A stretch of DNA of 64,000 bases from Argopecten irradians. Lineage: Eukaryota; Mollusca; Bivalvia; Pectinida; Pectinidae. The stretch's first letter is position 1. Every line of letters starts with the position of its first letter. The notes under the pieces are model-generated. The model searched no databases and was not told the DNA's origin. It was given only the letters and a program-made list of their open reading frames with translations. The DNA lies in NCBI RefSeq assembly GCF_041381155.1, contig NC_091144.1, positions 37,264,071-37,328,070 of the forward strand, written 5' to 3'. Of this stretch, positions 33,480-47,280 are shown one piece after another. The position numbers and the translations under genes were made by a program.

Positions 33480-36400
33480 CATAGTTATGTATTTTACATG
33501 AAGTGTATCAAAGCCAAAGGATCACATGGGTCCAGTTTTACGAAATTTCCTGATTCTTACGGAAATTCTTAACTTTTATGATGCTCTACCGCCAATAGAG
33601 AATAAACGATACTCATAATTTGAACATTAACATTTACTTATGTAAATGTATGTCTAATTAATACAAAAATGGTACATTAAATAACTTGCTTTTGGTGGAT
33701 ACGTAATCAATACTTTACTTTTCATTTAAAGGTATAGTGACATTAACTTTTTTCTGAGACGCATTCAAGTACTTATATAATGTTTTTATCTTTAAGTCAA
33801 GTGACATTTGTAACTGAAGAAAAAATACTTATTCGTCCTTTCCTGTTTTTAATTGTGAAAAGGACACCATTCCCTTTAAAAAATCATTACAAACGTTTAG
33901 CAGATTTCCTCTTGTAATGTATTTTTATGGAACATTTTAACATCAGACATTCCTTAACGTTGAGGAATGTCAATTAAACTGGAGCTAGGCAGACTAACAA
34001 CTACAATATACTGAAAACCAAGCTATTTTCGTGTCGACGTAATTTCGAGTTTTTCAAAAACATAATTTCGCGATTCACATCCATATGGACCGCAGAATCA
34101 AACTAAAAATAGATTCTGGAAGTCCCTTTTTTGGAGACAAGATTTTATAGAGAGGTGAATGTTTTTGAACCTGCTGATTGGGTATTTAGGGTGAATTTGT
34201 TTCAAGTCTTTTATAAGTGGGTTGGCCAATACAGGTAGGTGTTAAGAATGGAAAGAAATTTTAAAATACTGTCAAGTCTGTGTCTGATAAAGGGGCATTA
34301 ATATTGGAATTTTACGAAAGTTTTGGTCAATTTTTGTGGTGTGGAATTCAACACAAGATGGAACCCCACCTAAAAGTTTAGCAAGAAGGTAGATATTTAA
34401 AAGATTTTCACATGTATGTGTGATGACCTTCAAAATTAGTAATGGGTGACCAGATTTGAAAACTTCATTTAACCTGGACAGTGCCGAACGTTACCATTGT
34501 TGTTTATGGAATACAATTTGGTTCTGCGGTCTCCACAGGACCCAGTGAACCTGTGATTGGAACCAGTACACGGACCTTTATTTCTATTTACAAATGACGC
34601 AAAATTTCATTGCACGCAAAAAAAGATGTTCGTTTACAGTACAGTGTATATAATTAATGAAAATAAATGTACAACACCAGAAAAATACATATGTTATACA
34701 CATTTTAGAAGCATTACAAAACAAACCTCTTAGGATGACCTTCAAAAGGGAAATTTAAAGGAGCTTATTTGCAGTACCTGACTTAGAATTTGTGACTATA
34801 ATTAATGGATTCTTGGATTATAATAATGGATTATTGGATTATAATAATGGATTATTGGATTATAATAATGGACTTAATAATGGATTATTTTACTTAAACT
34901 GGAAAATACGGAAATATTAGCAATACGGCATGCCTCACAAACTGACTAAAACAAATGCAGCTAGTTTCAAACTTGCAAACCAAATTCTAAAGACATACAT
35001 TTTACTTATAAATCCTTGCTAAATTGTAATCAAACACAACATGCAAAAATGGAAACATATATGTGAAAAAAAAAAATCATGGACATATTTTTTTTTTCTG
35101 TGGTATTTACATTGATTGTAAGAAAATAGGCAAATTTAAACAATATTCATCCCGTCTTCCAGATTACATATATTGCAGATACCTATATTTAGGTTTAGGT
35201 AGATTTTATATACGTGTTTGGTTGAGCAGAGACAACAGCCAACACCGCTTTTTGTTACTGAATAGACACTTACATTAACATCACGCATGTACAACATTCA
35301 CCGATTAATGGTAGAATTACGATCAATTCTCCCTAAACATAAAGTGAAAAAACAATTGCAACATATGTTAAAGGCGGGGCCCCCGCTCCGATGATCTAGG
35401 TGCATTACTAGTTTATCTGTGTTTTTGTCGTGTTTTTTGTGGGTTTTTTTAATGCTGTTTTAAAAAAGTCATAAATGGCCTTAATTAAATGATGTTTTCT
35501 TTCAATTTTCGGGGTATGTGATAGAGAGAATCCTTGTGACCATCTTTTTAACAAAGTATTTATTAATGACATTTAAAGAGGTTTCGTTCTTTATTTTAAA
35601 GGCAATGTTAATGGTATTTACTAATAAGTTTGACTACAAATTAATTTTTCAAGCACAAAAACAAATTTTTGACAGGATTAAGTTGGGGTTTTTTTTCTCC
35701 AAATATATGTAATATAATAAATTGTATCCACAATTTTCAAATCGTTTTAAAAACATAGGCATCATATTTTAGCAAATAGCTTTAACAAACAAAGTATTCC
35801 AGAAAAATAGCTTTTCAAAGTGTGAAATGTGGCACTCATAAAAACTAACAATTATATCTAGTGGTTTAATTAATAATAACATATATAATATAATAATATT
35901 AGTTGATTGATATTCTTACGTTTGCAAGAACAGTACAAAAAAGATTAACAACTAGATATGTTCAAATAATTTCGTTTTTAAAGGCAGAAATCAAAAAAAA
36001 TGTCTTTTCGTTAGTAACTCAAACAATACAAGATACAAACTCTTTCAATCTTATTTAAAATGCTCCATAAAGTATTTTTTTCAACTCAAACTCAATCAAT
36101 AAAATATTAAGGAACCGATCAGAATTACGATGATTTTTTCATAAAAATAATTGCATCCCGAAAAAATGCACTATATCCTATATGGATTAACCATGCACCA
36201 AAACAGATTAAACACCAAATTGGAGCATCTTAAATAACACAACTCAATCACAAAGACGTTTGATTTTATAATGTTTAATATTGACTATAATGTTAATCAT
36301 TGGCGCACCAATGTCGTTAGCATGGCAAGAAAATATTTCAAAAATGTTGCAATCTTATTCTACATAACTTATAACCATATGTACTAATTTTCAATAATAT

Positions 36401-36860
36401 ATAAAAAATATCTAAATTTCAACCAATCAAATTTACCCATTTTGTTACCGTGGAAGAAAATATTTTGGCACGTTCTCATGTCATTCAAAATACTTCATAA
36501 GGCCCATAAAATATAGCTATTACATTGGCAAAAAATAGGGTCGGTCGGGAGTAATATTTTCCCCTTTTTTAGTGTCTAATAATCCCCATATACTAGCTAA
36601 TCCTACCCCAGAACGCCTATATACCAATTATTTACTTGAATATGATTGTAACTAATTTTCAGCAAATCAGGGACCACCATTTTGTTACCATGACAACCAA
36701 TATTTTCGAAAGTTTTACCAATATATTCGACAACAAAAAGTTTACTATAGTTGAATTTTATCAACAAAAAATATGCTCCATTGCTCCTTGCTATGTTTAA
36801 GACAACAAAACCTGTTTTCCTTGCTTTTATTTGTAAAAGTAATTTACAAATATTCAACCT
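33480..36860 (+). repeat. C-D spacer, segmentally duplicated
   Basis: Collinear with the D-E spacer: 33480-35060 matches about 41145-42600 and, from 33950, again 43175-44500; 35368-36860 matches 45512-47280. It contains a partial GATGCTCCACCGC-family MITE (about 33578-33880), an AACCAAG...TTTCG MITE-like end (about 34010), a ~21-bp tandem repeat (about 34804-34870), an uninterrupted TTAA site at 35368-35371, and a shrunken MITE (about 36062-36232). No gene is supported. Confidence 0.7.
34804..34870 (+). repeat. ~21-bp tandem repeat, three units
   Basis: Repeated unit GGATTATTGGATTATAATAA with one extra base. A shorter version is present at the homologous place near 44030-44070. Confidence 0.75.
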
Positions 36861-37041
36861 CTATCAGCCTTACATAAATTTCATACTGACCAGAGTCACG
36901 TGTTGGTCATCACGAAGTATTGGTCAGCGGCACGATATCTCCTTATATGGCACAGGTGAAATACCTATCTTTCACAATTCCTTGGCTGTGGTAAACTTAT
37001 CGCACCTGATGACACACGACCGGATATTTGTGAAGTCTGGC
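36861..37041 (+). promoter_or_regulatory. Distal conserved upstream block with CArG box, gene D copy
   Basis: Same block as at 29276-29447, with CArG box CCTTATATGG at 36941-36950 and CACGTG at 36898-36903, 921 bp from the TATA box. It also marks the left boundary of the D repeat unit. A 98-codon open frame spans it but is not kept in the B and C copies. Confidence 0.6.
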
Positions 37042-37731
37042 TGGTGAGAAACAATAACACTATCTCACAATAAATAAAATCAGAGAGTGGACGTTTTGAT
37101 TTGGAAAATTAAAAAACAAGGGTATAAATATAAGGTTGACTTTTCATTAGTGAAAAATGTAAGAAATAAAATGAATAATTTTGCTTTTTGATACGTATTG
37201 AATAGTAAAGCTCATAGCAAATTAAGAGCAGCGCCCTTTGTTGTAACCTGCAAAATAAGCAACAAATCAGATATTTGAACTAATAGAAAGTATCAAATTC
37301 ATATGCATTCGAACTATTGAACAAATGAGCTGGTAATGCATTTCACATAGATAAACTTTACTCACGTATCTGAATAGGTACAAAAAGTTCAGCAAATGAC
37401 AACTTAAAGGAACGAAGAGAATCTCTTAAGGAAACATATAACATCAATATATTGTATATGTAAATTGTGTTTCTGAGTATGTTTATGTTGACTACTAAGC
37501 CATCTACGCGTTCTTATAGAAACAAACTTCAGCTATGTGAAGTTCATCTCGAAATCGGAAATTGATTGGAAAATCAAGATGGATTTCACAAGCTTGTGTT
37601 GTTTATCTCTAAATGGCTAAGTAGCAGAAACGCAACAAGGTAACAATTCTATTGATTTTATAGGTCAAGGTTTACTTCTCCCTCTTAGAGACAAATGTTT
37701 GTAAACTTATCACACTAAACAAAACCTGTAA

Positions 37732-37795
37732 GCTGTCCGTGTACGCCGGTCCCACGTGAGGGCCGTCCCCTATGCTGATAACAGTCACGTTTACC
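37732..37795 (+). promoter_or_regulatory. Conserved proximal promoter block with E-box, gene D
   Basis: CACGTG at 37753-37758, 104 bp from the TATA box, in the same GTCCCACGTGAGGGCCGTCC context as A and C. Confidence 0.7.
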
Positions 37796-37861
37796 ATACA
37801 CGGGGGACAACACAGAGTGTTATATCACCAGTATATGGACCAGAATTGGAATCAAGAATGG

Positions 37862-37869
37862 TATAAATA
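37862..37869 (+). promoter_or_regulatory. TATA box of gene D
   Basis: TATAAATA, 82 bp before the ATG, same context as the other copies. Confidence 0.8.
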
Positions 37870-37950
37870 TGAGTTAGAAGTCAGCACAGTCACCAGTCGA
37901 CTTAGACACCTTCAGACAAACCATTTCCTGATTTCAACTTTAGACACAAC

Positions 37951-40900
37951 ATGCTTCGTGTACTCTGCTTCACTCTGGCTCTACATGCCGTATTGGGCGG
38001 TAACTTAGTAGAGGTTTTACAGTCGAACGGACAATCCACTCTGGTCAGTCTTGTACAGAAAGCTGGTCTGGCGGACGCTCTCACACAAGGTTAGTTATCA
38101 CTTCACTTTGCTATAGTATCTTATAATATAAATGTTATGATTTGAAATACATGTAATATGAAGTTTTATTTTTTCATAAGTGGAGTATTCCTTTGTTTCT
38201 TCTTCATGTCACGCTTACGACCCAAGTTAGAATTTAAATCATTTAGTGATTTTATTTTTCAATGTTAATCAATGTTATCATTTGAAATACATGTAATATG
38301 AAGTTTTAGTTTTTCATGATAGGAAATCTTTAAATGAATTATCAACATAAGTGGAGTATTTCTTTGTTTCTTCTTCATGTCAGGCTTACGACCCAAGTAA
38401 GAATTTAAACCAGGAATAATCATTATTTGTTTTTTATTTTTCTAATCAATTTTTGCAGTTTTGTATAAATATCTCTACGCCTTGTGCACACTATATAACA
38501 AGTTGTTGCTTCATAACTTGCAATACGTCGATGTTAAATTACATTACGTTAGGAAATTTTCTACAGTTTAAGTTAACGACTTTTGTGACATACCCTAGCG
38601 TAAATAAACATGTATTATGATGTTTTCGAACAATCAAATTAAGAATACTCTATGGAGGCATAATGGCTGAGATTGCTGTAAATGTATACACATTAGCGGT
38701 AAATATTTTAGTGGCAATTTTAATTTCTCTACAGCAATTTTCCACACAAAAATATGTTTACGCTTAGTGATGAATGACACAAAATATGCTGAACGATTAT
38801 TACAGTAGATAACGACTATATTACCATTGTTGCAAGCCTCATTCATTGCTAAACAGGAACCTTCACCATCTTTGCTCCCACCAATGCTGCCTTCGCTAAG
38901 CTGCCAGCTGATCTTCTGGCCTCCCTTGGCAGTGACGTGAATGCTCTCGCCAACGTTTTGAAATACCACGTGGTTCAGGGATCCGTCCGAAAACAAGATG
39001 CTTCCAACGAGGCTCAACTTGATACCCTAGCTGGGAAGAAAATCCGTCTCAACATCTACAGTCATAACAACGTTAGTCAAGTCGTTATATCTTATTGATC
39101 ATTTGTATCAATTTTTGTTTTCTGTATAGTGATTATACTGTTTTTAAATATACTTGATATAATTTGGTTTAGATAAATACTATTCAAATGATAAAAGGAT
39201 AATGCATTCACGATATTCTTCCGCGTGTTATTACCGGCGTTATGATAGAAATCTTTGTTCTGTTGCCAGGAGGTTACAGTCGAAGGATCCAGAATAACAG
39301 ATTTCGACCTTCAAGCTACCAACGGATATGTTCATGTCATCGATACAGTGATGCTACCACCAGAGGGCAGTATTGTCGATATTGTCGCCGGTGCTTCAGA
39401 GTTATCTACCCTATTATCGCAGGTCCAATCAGCTAACCTGGCATCAGCTTTGACAGGTATATGTTTTGTGTATAAATATCTATACTCAAATGAAAGATAT
39501 CCATTATTTCATAAAGATGCATGTATTTCAGTTTAATATTAAAGGTCCATTATGTTTAAGAAAAAAACAATATTCAATCGAATACAGTGGAATTTCTCAA
39601 AGACATCAGCCAATTAGGCCTAAACGTGTAGCGTCGGTGTTATTTTAGTTCAGGAAATGATAACATAATTTATGCCAATGAAAATATCAGTCTCAAAGCA
39701 CCCTACGCAGATGACGATTCCATCTATCTAACAATACCTTCAAATTAAACAAATAAATTGTAACTTTGTTCGTGTGTTTTGATTTAGTAATAATAATATC
39801 TAGACGACATTACTCGAATATATAATGGGTTTTTTCTCTGCAACAGAAATGTAAACAAACTAAGTTCAGTCGAGAAGTATTAGTGACAAAATACTCGAGT
39901 TAGCCAAATGTACTATTTGTATTTACTAGGTGACGCCCTGACCGTATTTGCCCCAACAAATGAAGCATTTTCCCGACTTGGATCAACAGTATTGAACAAC
40001 CTGGCTAAGGACCCACAACTCCTTAAAGGTAAGATATAAAACGTGGAACAGTTTTTGGAGTTTGCAACTAATTGGAATCTTTCTCCTTGATACTTTCAAC
40101 TAATTGGAATCTTTATCTGGTTATTGTAAATTTTACAGTAACTTAATTTAGAGATAAATGACTTGGATGAGTGATAAATAAATTAGGGTTATATTCGATA
40201 ACTTTCAAAAGTGTTATTAAACTTAAGAATACAGCCCGATACTCTTTTTATGAATGATTTTGTTCTTAGTGTTTTGGAGTTACTATCTGCCACCATTGGT
40301 TTATTTGTAGTCAAACTCACCAAATACATAAAGTGAGTGAATGTTATGAATGGTTTTCCTATTATTCGAAAATCTTTCAATAGTATTGTCATTGGAATTC
40401 AATGTCGTGTTACTTTCAGTACGCGAATCATACGCTATACAGTTATTTTTACTTTTAATCTTCATCGTTATTAACAGAAATCTTGGAATACCACGTGGTA
40501 CCCCACACCGAGTACTCCGCAGGTCTATACAACAGGGAATACGTCAGGACACTTGATACTCGCCATGACGTCATCAGAATTGGTGTCTCAGGTACGCAAT
40601 AGGACTTAAGTTTTATATCTAAATATCAGTTCAGGAGTATTTGAGTTGATTTTAAATTCAGTGAAAACATTCGCGTTTTTTTTTTTTTTTTTTGTTTTGT
40701 TTTTTTTTTGGGGGGGGGGGCATTCTTTTTTTTTTCTTTTGTAGTGAAAACATATTCAATACCATTGTTATAAGTGACATTAACGTTAATAGTATACGAT
40801 TGTAAAAGATTCAGTGAAGACTAAAATGTGCTATTTTTGCATTTTTTATCCATTTTACGTAATTTACCAGCTTATATCGATTGTTTCACAGGAAGCACAG

Positions 40901-41025
40901 TCTACGTCAACAATGGAAAAGTACTCAAGGCTGATATCGCCGCCACCAACGGAGTCGTCCATATAATTGACCATGTACTCGTACCCCTGAGATATCTAGG
41001 ATCTGCGATTTTCGGAAAGAAATAA
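37951..41025 (+). CDS. Secreted two-FAS1-domain (fasciclin/TGFBI-periostin-like) protein, copy D
   Basis: Exons 37951-38089, 38857-39071, 39270-39456, 39930-40028, 40478-40591 and 40892-41025, all GT-AG, giving 295 residues. By direct reading the protein is identical to copy C; only silent differences are seen in exons 1 and 6 (such as GGA against GGT in NGV). The introns align throughout with those of C and differ by small indels and substitutions, including in the poly-T/G tract of intron 5. Signal peptide, two FAS1 domains, cysteine-free mature chain and FGKK end are as in C. It lies 7,649 bp (start to start) after C in the same orientation, each with its own upstream blocks, so this is a tandem duplicate with its promoter. 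Confidence 0.93.
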
Positions 41026-41111
41026 ATCAACATCCATCACCTGTACATATCTTCATACTTCAGTCATCCATCATCAATGTTGATCATTATTTTGTATCTA
41101 TTATGTTTTAC

Positions 41112-41117
41112 AATAAA
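41112..41117 (+). terminator. Polyadenylation signal AATAAA of gene D
   Basis: AATAAA in the shared TTTTACAATAAAATG context, 87 bp after the stop. Confidence 0.8.
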
Positions 41118-41144
41118 ATGTCAAATATTTGTTAATATAGAGTC

Positions 41145-43174
41145 ATAGTTATGTATTTTACATGAAGTGTATCAAAGCCAAAGGATCACATGGGTCCAGT
41201 TTTACGAAATTTCCTGATTCTTACGGAAATTCTTAACTTTTATGATGCTCTACCGCCAATAGAAAATAAACGATACTCATAATTTGAACATTAACATTTA
41301 CTTATGTAAATGTATGTCTAATTAATACAAAAATGGTACATTAAATAACTTGCTTTTGGTGGATACGTAATCAATACTTTACTTTTCATTTAAGGTATAG
41401 TGACATTAACTTTTTTCTGAGACGCATTCAAGTACTTATATAATGTTTTTATCTTTAAGTCAAGTGACATTTGTAACTGAAGAAAAATACTTATTCGTCC
41501 TTTCCTGTTTTTAATTGTGAAAAGGACACCATTCCCTTTAAAAATCATTACAAACGTTTAGCAGAGTTCCTCTTGTAATGTATTTTTATGGATCATTTTA
41601 ACTTCAGACGTTCCTTAACGTGAAGGAATGTCAATCAAACTGGAGCTAGGCAGACTAACAACTACATAATACTGTAAACCAAGCTATTTTCGTGTCGACT
41701 TAATTTCGAGTTTTTCAAAAACATAATTTCGCGGTTCACATCCATATGGACCGCAGAATCAAACTAAAAATAGATTCTGGAAGTCCCTTTTTTGGGTACA
41801 AGATTTTATAGAGTGGTGAATGTTTCAGAACCTGCTGATTGGGTATTCAGGTAGATTGGTTTCAAGTGTTTAATAAGTGGGTTGGCCAATACAGGTAGGT
41901 GTAAAGCATAGAAAGAAAATGTAAAATACTGCCAAGTCTGTGTCTGATAAAGAGGCATTAATATTGGAATTTTACGAAAATTTTGGTCAATTTTTGTGGT
42001 GTGGAATTCAACACAAGATGGAACCCCACCTAAACGTTTAGCAAGATGATAGATATTTAAAAGATTTTTTTTAACAGATATGTGTGATGACCTTCTTCAA
42101 AATTACTAATAGGTGACCAGATTTGAAGACTCCATTTAACCTGGACAGTGCCAAACGTTAACATTGTTGTTTATGGGATATAATTTGGTTCTGCGGTCTC
42201 CACAAGACCCAGTGAACCTGTGATTGGAACCAGTACACGGACCTTTTTATTTACAAATTACGCAAAATTTCATTGCACGCAAAAAGATGTTCGTTTACAG
42301 TACAGTGTATATAATTAATGAAAATAAATGTTCAACAAGAAAAATATAAATGTAATACACATTTTAGAAGCATTACAAAACAAACCTCTTAGGATGACCT
42401 TCAAAAGGGAAATTTAAAGGAGCTTATCTGCAGTGTACCTGACTAAGGTTTTTTTGATAATAAAAAGGGATCATTATAATGAAACTGGGAAATACTAGCG
42501 ATACGTCATGCCTCACAAACTGACTAAAACAGAATGCAACTAGATTCAAAACCTGTAATCTAAATTCCAAGGTCATATCCTTGCTAAATTGTAATCAAAC
42601 ACAACATAATGTAGAATGCCCATATGTAAATCAATAAAGGCAACAGCCAAAATCGTGTTTTTTTGTTTTTGGGTTTTTTTTTTTTTTGTTTTTTTTTGTT
42701 ACTGGATAGACCATAACTTTCCATTTAATATCACTTGTGTACAACATTCAAGGATTACATGTAGAATCGTGATCCTCTTTATAGGAAAAAAACAAATGAA
42801 AATTCTGAGCATTAACGGTGGGCTTGCGAAATCTGCCCATGCTCCGATGATCTAGGTTCATTGCTATTTTATGTGTGCTTTTATCATTTCATCAACCTTT
42901 TTCTAAAAGTCACTAAGGGCTTTTTCTGAGAATACTCGGGGTGTGTGGCAATGGGAACCATTGTGACCACCTTTTTAACAAAGTATTTATCAATAATAAT
43001 CAAAAAGTCTTCATTCTTTATTTTACAGGCATTGACAATGGTATTTACTTATTACTTTGACTTCACATTAATTTTTAAGCAAAAAAAACAAATGTTTGAC
43101 AGAATAAAGGTTTAGATGGTTTTCTTCAAATGTTTGTAATATTATCAATTGTATCATCATGATATGTTTGGCAT
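41145..43174 (+). repeat. D-E spacer, first duplicated segment
   Basis: Matches the C downstream spacer, including a partial GATGCTCCACCGC-family MITE (about 41243-41545). From about 41600 to 43150 it is a diverged version of the segment that recurs from 43175. A T/G-rich low-complexity run lies at 42656-42700. Confidence 0.65.
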
Positions 43175-44503
43175 AACGTTGAGGAATGTTCATTACACTG
43201 GAACTAGGCAGACTAACAACTACAATATACTGTATACCAACTCACTTTCGTGTCGATTTAGTTTCGCGTTTTGGTGCTCATCGGCTTTTTATTAACATTA
43301 TTTCGCGGTTCACATCCATGTAAGGACCGCAGAAGTAAACAAAAAATAGTTTCCGGAAATCCTCATTTCGGGGAAAAAATTTCATAGAGAGGTGCTTGCT
43401 GATTGGGTTATCAGAGCGCATTTGTTTCATATGTTTTATTAGTGGGTTGGGCAATACATGTAGATGTAAAGCATGGAAAGAAATTTTAAAATTCTGTCAA
43501 GTCTGTTTCTGATAGGGGGAGGTAATTGATATTGGAATTCTATGAAAATTTTGGTCAGTTTTGGTGGTGCGGAATTCAACACAGGATGGTACTCCCACCT
43601 AAAAGTTTAGCAAGATGGTATATATCAAAAAATGTTATTTACAGGTATGTGAGTTGACCTTAAAATTAGTAATGGGTGACTTGCTATGATTCGAAAACTC
43701 CATTTAACCTGGACAGTGCGAAACGTTAACATTATTGTCTATAAGAAATCAGTTGGTTCAACGGTCTCTACAAGACCAAGTGAACCTGTGATTGGAACAA
43801 GTACATGGCCATTTATTCTTACTCACCTATTACACGAAATTTCAATGCACGCAAAAAGATGTTGGTTAACAGTATGTAATTCTGAAAATAAATGTATACA
43901 ACCAGAAAAACATAAATGTAATACACATTTTGGAAGCATTACAAAACAAACCTCTTAGGATGACCTTCAAAAGAGAAATTTAAAGGAGCTTATTTGCAGT
44001 GTACCTGACTAACAACTCATGATTATAATAATGGATTCTTGGATTATAATAATGAATTTAATAATGGATTATTATAATTAAACTGGAAAATACTAGAAAT
44101 ACGGCATGCCACACAAACTGACTAAAAAATGCAACTAGTTTCAAACTTGCAAACCAAATTCTAAAGACATACATTTTACTTATAAATCCTTACTAAATTA
44201 TAATCTAACACAACATGCAAAAATGGAATCACAAATGTGAAAAAAATAAAACCATGGACATATATTTTCTGTGATATTTAAAGTGATTGTAAGAAAAGAG
44301 GCAAATTTAAACAATATTCATTCCGTCTTCCAGATTACATATATTGCAGATACCTATATTTAGGTTTAGGTAGATTTTTTGTTAATGAATAGACTATAAC
44401 ACTGACATTGATATCACGCATACACAACATTCACGTGTAATGGTAGAATAACGATCAATTCTCCCTAAACATAAAGTGAAAAAACAATTGCAACAGATGT
44501 TAA

Positions 44504-45511
44504 TTTTGTATTCTTCTGAGGTTTCAGTCCCGTTGAAGTCTCGTTTCGACATAGATCAAAGAAGTTATGAGGTTTTCAAATAAAATATATCAGTATCTGT
44601 AGGAAGTTACCAGTTGCAAATTTTGTCAAAAAATTACATTTCTAGTTTTAGTATATTTTTTTATATGGGGATTTCAAGAAATGGCCCATTTGGCGGCCAT
44701 TTTGAAATTGTGTCTTTTTTCGCTTTGAGTAGAGCCACAGTTTTACCATTTTTTACTGAAATTGTTTTTACTTAAATCATCACTGCGCCAGTATTTTTAG
44801 CTGTATCGAGCTAATTTTTGCTGTAAATCTTTACTGGGTTCGTGGTCATTAAAATATTGAGCATAAATGTGTGATATGATACACTTTTGTCACTTTATTT
44901 TTTACATTTAATGGTTATTTGAGCACATTTATTTTTTTACTCGAAAATACTGAAAAATAACAAATATTCAAATGGGGCAAAAAAGTAAGCACACGGACCC
45001 CCCATTTTTCTGCCTGATTAAGAAAGAACAACCCTTTCCCTGTTGATATGCAAAATATTGACAAAAGTTTAATACCAGAACTTTTTCTATAAAGGGCTAA
45101 ATTTTGCAAAAATGGCTGAAAATGGTGCATTTTGTAGCTCAAAATTAAGGGGTAGGGATAGCATATGTTATTATTCTGATACAAAATATAAGTCTTATTG
45201 ATCAAAACTGGTATATTTTTAAAGAAGACAACCAGAAAATAAATTCTACAAACATCCATACATATCAAACACCTCATTAGGAAATTAAGGCTTTAATCTC
45301 TTGTGTATATGATCAAAACGGCAAAATTAATATAAAATCCAATATTTTGGCAATTGGGTATCTTTGAGTGACAAAAGCTCAAAAACGAGCACACGGACAT
45401 ATGTTTTTTTCTTCTATTTTCTTTTATGGCATGAACTCCTGTTTCCAAAAATCTATATGAGAAAAAAAAGTTTAATACAAGAAAATTTTGACTTCTCAGA
45501 GGAGTACATCC
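44504..45511. mobile_element. TTAA-flanked non-autonomous DNA transposon, 1,008 bp
   Basis: TTAA at 44500-44503 and 45512-45515 flank a segment absent at the homologous place in the C-D spacer, where a single TTAA (35368-35371) joins the same flanks (GCAACATATG and AGGCGGGGCC). The ends are inverted repeats: left TGTATTCTTCTGAG, right read inward TGTACTCCTCTGAG. A TTAA duplication is typical of piggyBac and Kolobok superfamilies. No transposase frame is recognisable; the longest frame is 120 codons on the minus strand without a known domain. Confidence 0.8.
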
Positions 45512-46236
45512 TTAAAGGCGGGGCCCACGCTCCGATGATCTAGGTGCATTACTAGCTTTAGTTTGTGTGTTTTAATTTTTTTAAATAGCTTTTTTTCCGT
45601 TTTAAAAAAGCCGTAAATAGCTTTTTTTCCGTTTTAAAAAAGCCGTAAATGTCCTTAATTAAATGATGTTTTCTTTCGATTTTTGGGGTATATGGCAGAG
45701 GGAACCCTTGTGACCATCTTTTTTACAAAGTATTTAATTATTTTATTAATGACATTTAAAGAGGCTTCGTTCTTTATTTTAAAGGCATTGAAAATGGTAT
45801 TTACTAATTAATTTGACTATAAATTAATTTTTCAAGCACAAAAACAAATTTTGACAGGATAAAGTTGGGTTTTTTTTGGTTTTCTCCAAATATGTGTAAT
45901 ATAATAAATTGTATCCACAAAATTTTCAAATCGTTTTAATAACATAGGCATCATATTTTAGCAGATAGCTTTAACAAAAAAAAAATCCAGATAAATAGCT
46001 TTTCAAAGAGTGAAATGCGGCACTCATAAAAACCAACAATTATATCTAGTGATTTAATTAATAATAACATATATACTATAATATTCGTTGATTTATATTC
46101 TTCCGTTTGCAAGAAAGGTACAAAAAAGATAAGCAACTAAATATGTTCAAAGAATTTCTTTTTAAAGGCAGGAATCAAAAGAAATGTCTTTTCGTTAGTA
46201 ACTCAAACATACAAGATACAAAATCTTTCAATCTTA

Positions 46237-46600
46237 TTTAAAGATGCTCCACCGCTGACAAATGGTATTTTTCAATATCAAAAACAGGAGCATACGATTA
46301 AGTATTTTCTTCAGTTACAAAAGTTACTTACTTTATACCATTACCACCGTTAAAAGTTTGAGCTTCTAATTTTAACTCCAGTTAAAAATATGAAAAATAA
46401 TGAATTGCATCCCGAAAAAATTCCGTAGCACTATATCCTATATGGAATGAAGTAATGATTGCGCATGCACCAAAGGCGAAATGAATTATTTTGTATTATT
46501 TTTTTGTGTTAATTAGGCATATATATACACTATTAAACACTAATTGTAGTTCAAATGATGAATATCATTTATGCTCTATCGGCGGTGGAGCATCTTTAAA
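46237..46600. mobile_element. MITE with perfect 19-bp terminal inverted repeats
   Basis: TTTAAAGATGCTCCACCGC at 46237-46255 is the exact reverse complement of 46582-46600. The interior is noncoding. Diverged or partial relatives lie at 4786-5148, 33578-33880, 36062-36232 and 41243-41545, all near FAS1 genes. At the homologous D position (36062-36232) only a shrunken version remains. Confidence 0.85.
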
Positions 46601-47280
46601 TAAAGCAACTCAAACTCAATCAAAATATTAAGGAACAGATCAGAATTACGTTTAGTTTTCAAATAAGACATGTTTAACCTGAACAGAATTACATCACAAA
46701 GACTATAATGTTAATATTGATTAATCAGGCGCACCAATGTCGTTAGCATGGCAAGAAAATATTTCAAAAATGCTGCAATCTTATTCTGCATAACTTATAA
46801 CCATATGTACAAATTTTAAATAATATATGAAAATATCTAAATTTCAACCAATCAAATTTACCCATTTTGTTACCGTGGAAGAAAATATTTTGGCACGTTC
46901 TCATGTCATTCAAAATACTTCATAAGGCCCATAAAATATAGCTATTACATTGACAAAAAATAGGGTCGGTCGGGAGTCATTTTTTTCCCTTTTTTAGTGT
47001 CTAATAATCTCTATATACTAGCTAATCCTACCCCAGAACGCCTATATACCAATTATTTACTTGAATATGATTGTAGCTAATTTTCAACAAATCAGGGACC
47101 ACCATTTTGTTACCATGACAACCAATAATTTCGAAAGTTTTACCATTATATTCGACAACAAAAAGTTTACTAGAGTTGAATATCATCAACAAAAAATGCT
47201 CCATTGCTACTTGCTATGTTTAAGACACCAAAACCTGTTTTCCTTGCTTTTAATTTTAAAACTAATTGACAAATGTTCAA

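Larger units (their letters stand above)
43175..47280 (+). repeat. D-E spacer, second duplicated segment
   Basis: Restarts homology to 33950 onwards (CATAACGTTGAGGAATGT), so the D-E spacer carries an extra copy of a ~1.6-kb segment. This, the 1-kb TTAA element and a full MITE explain why D-to-E spacing is 10.1 kb against 7.6 kb for C-to-D. A 32-bp tandem duplication (AGCTTTTTTTCCGTTTTAAA plus the following 12 bases) lies at about 45584-45650. No gene is supported. Confidence 0.65.

Noticed and set aside
34021-34100. Possible second complete TTTCGCG-type MITE
   Set aside because: Only one end is recognisable, so element borders cannot be supported.
36751-37047. Open frame through the distal block in D, with a shorter relative in E
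   Set aside because: The frame is not kept in the B and C copies of the block, so the conservation is not coding.
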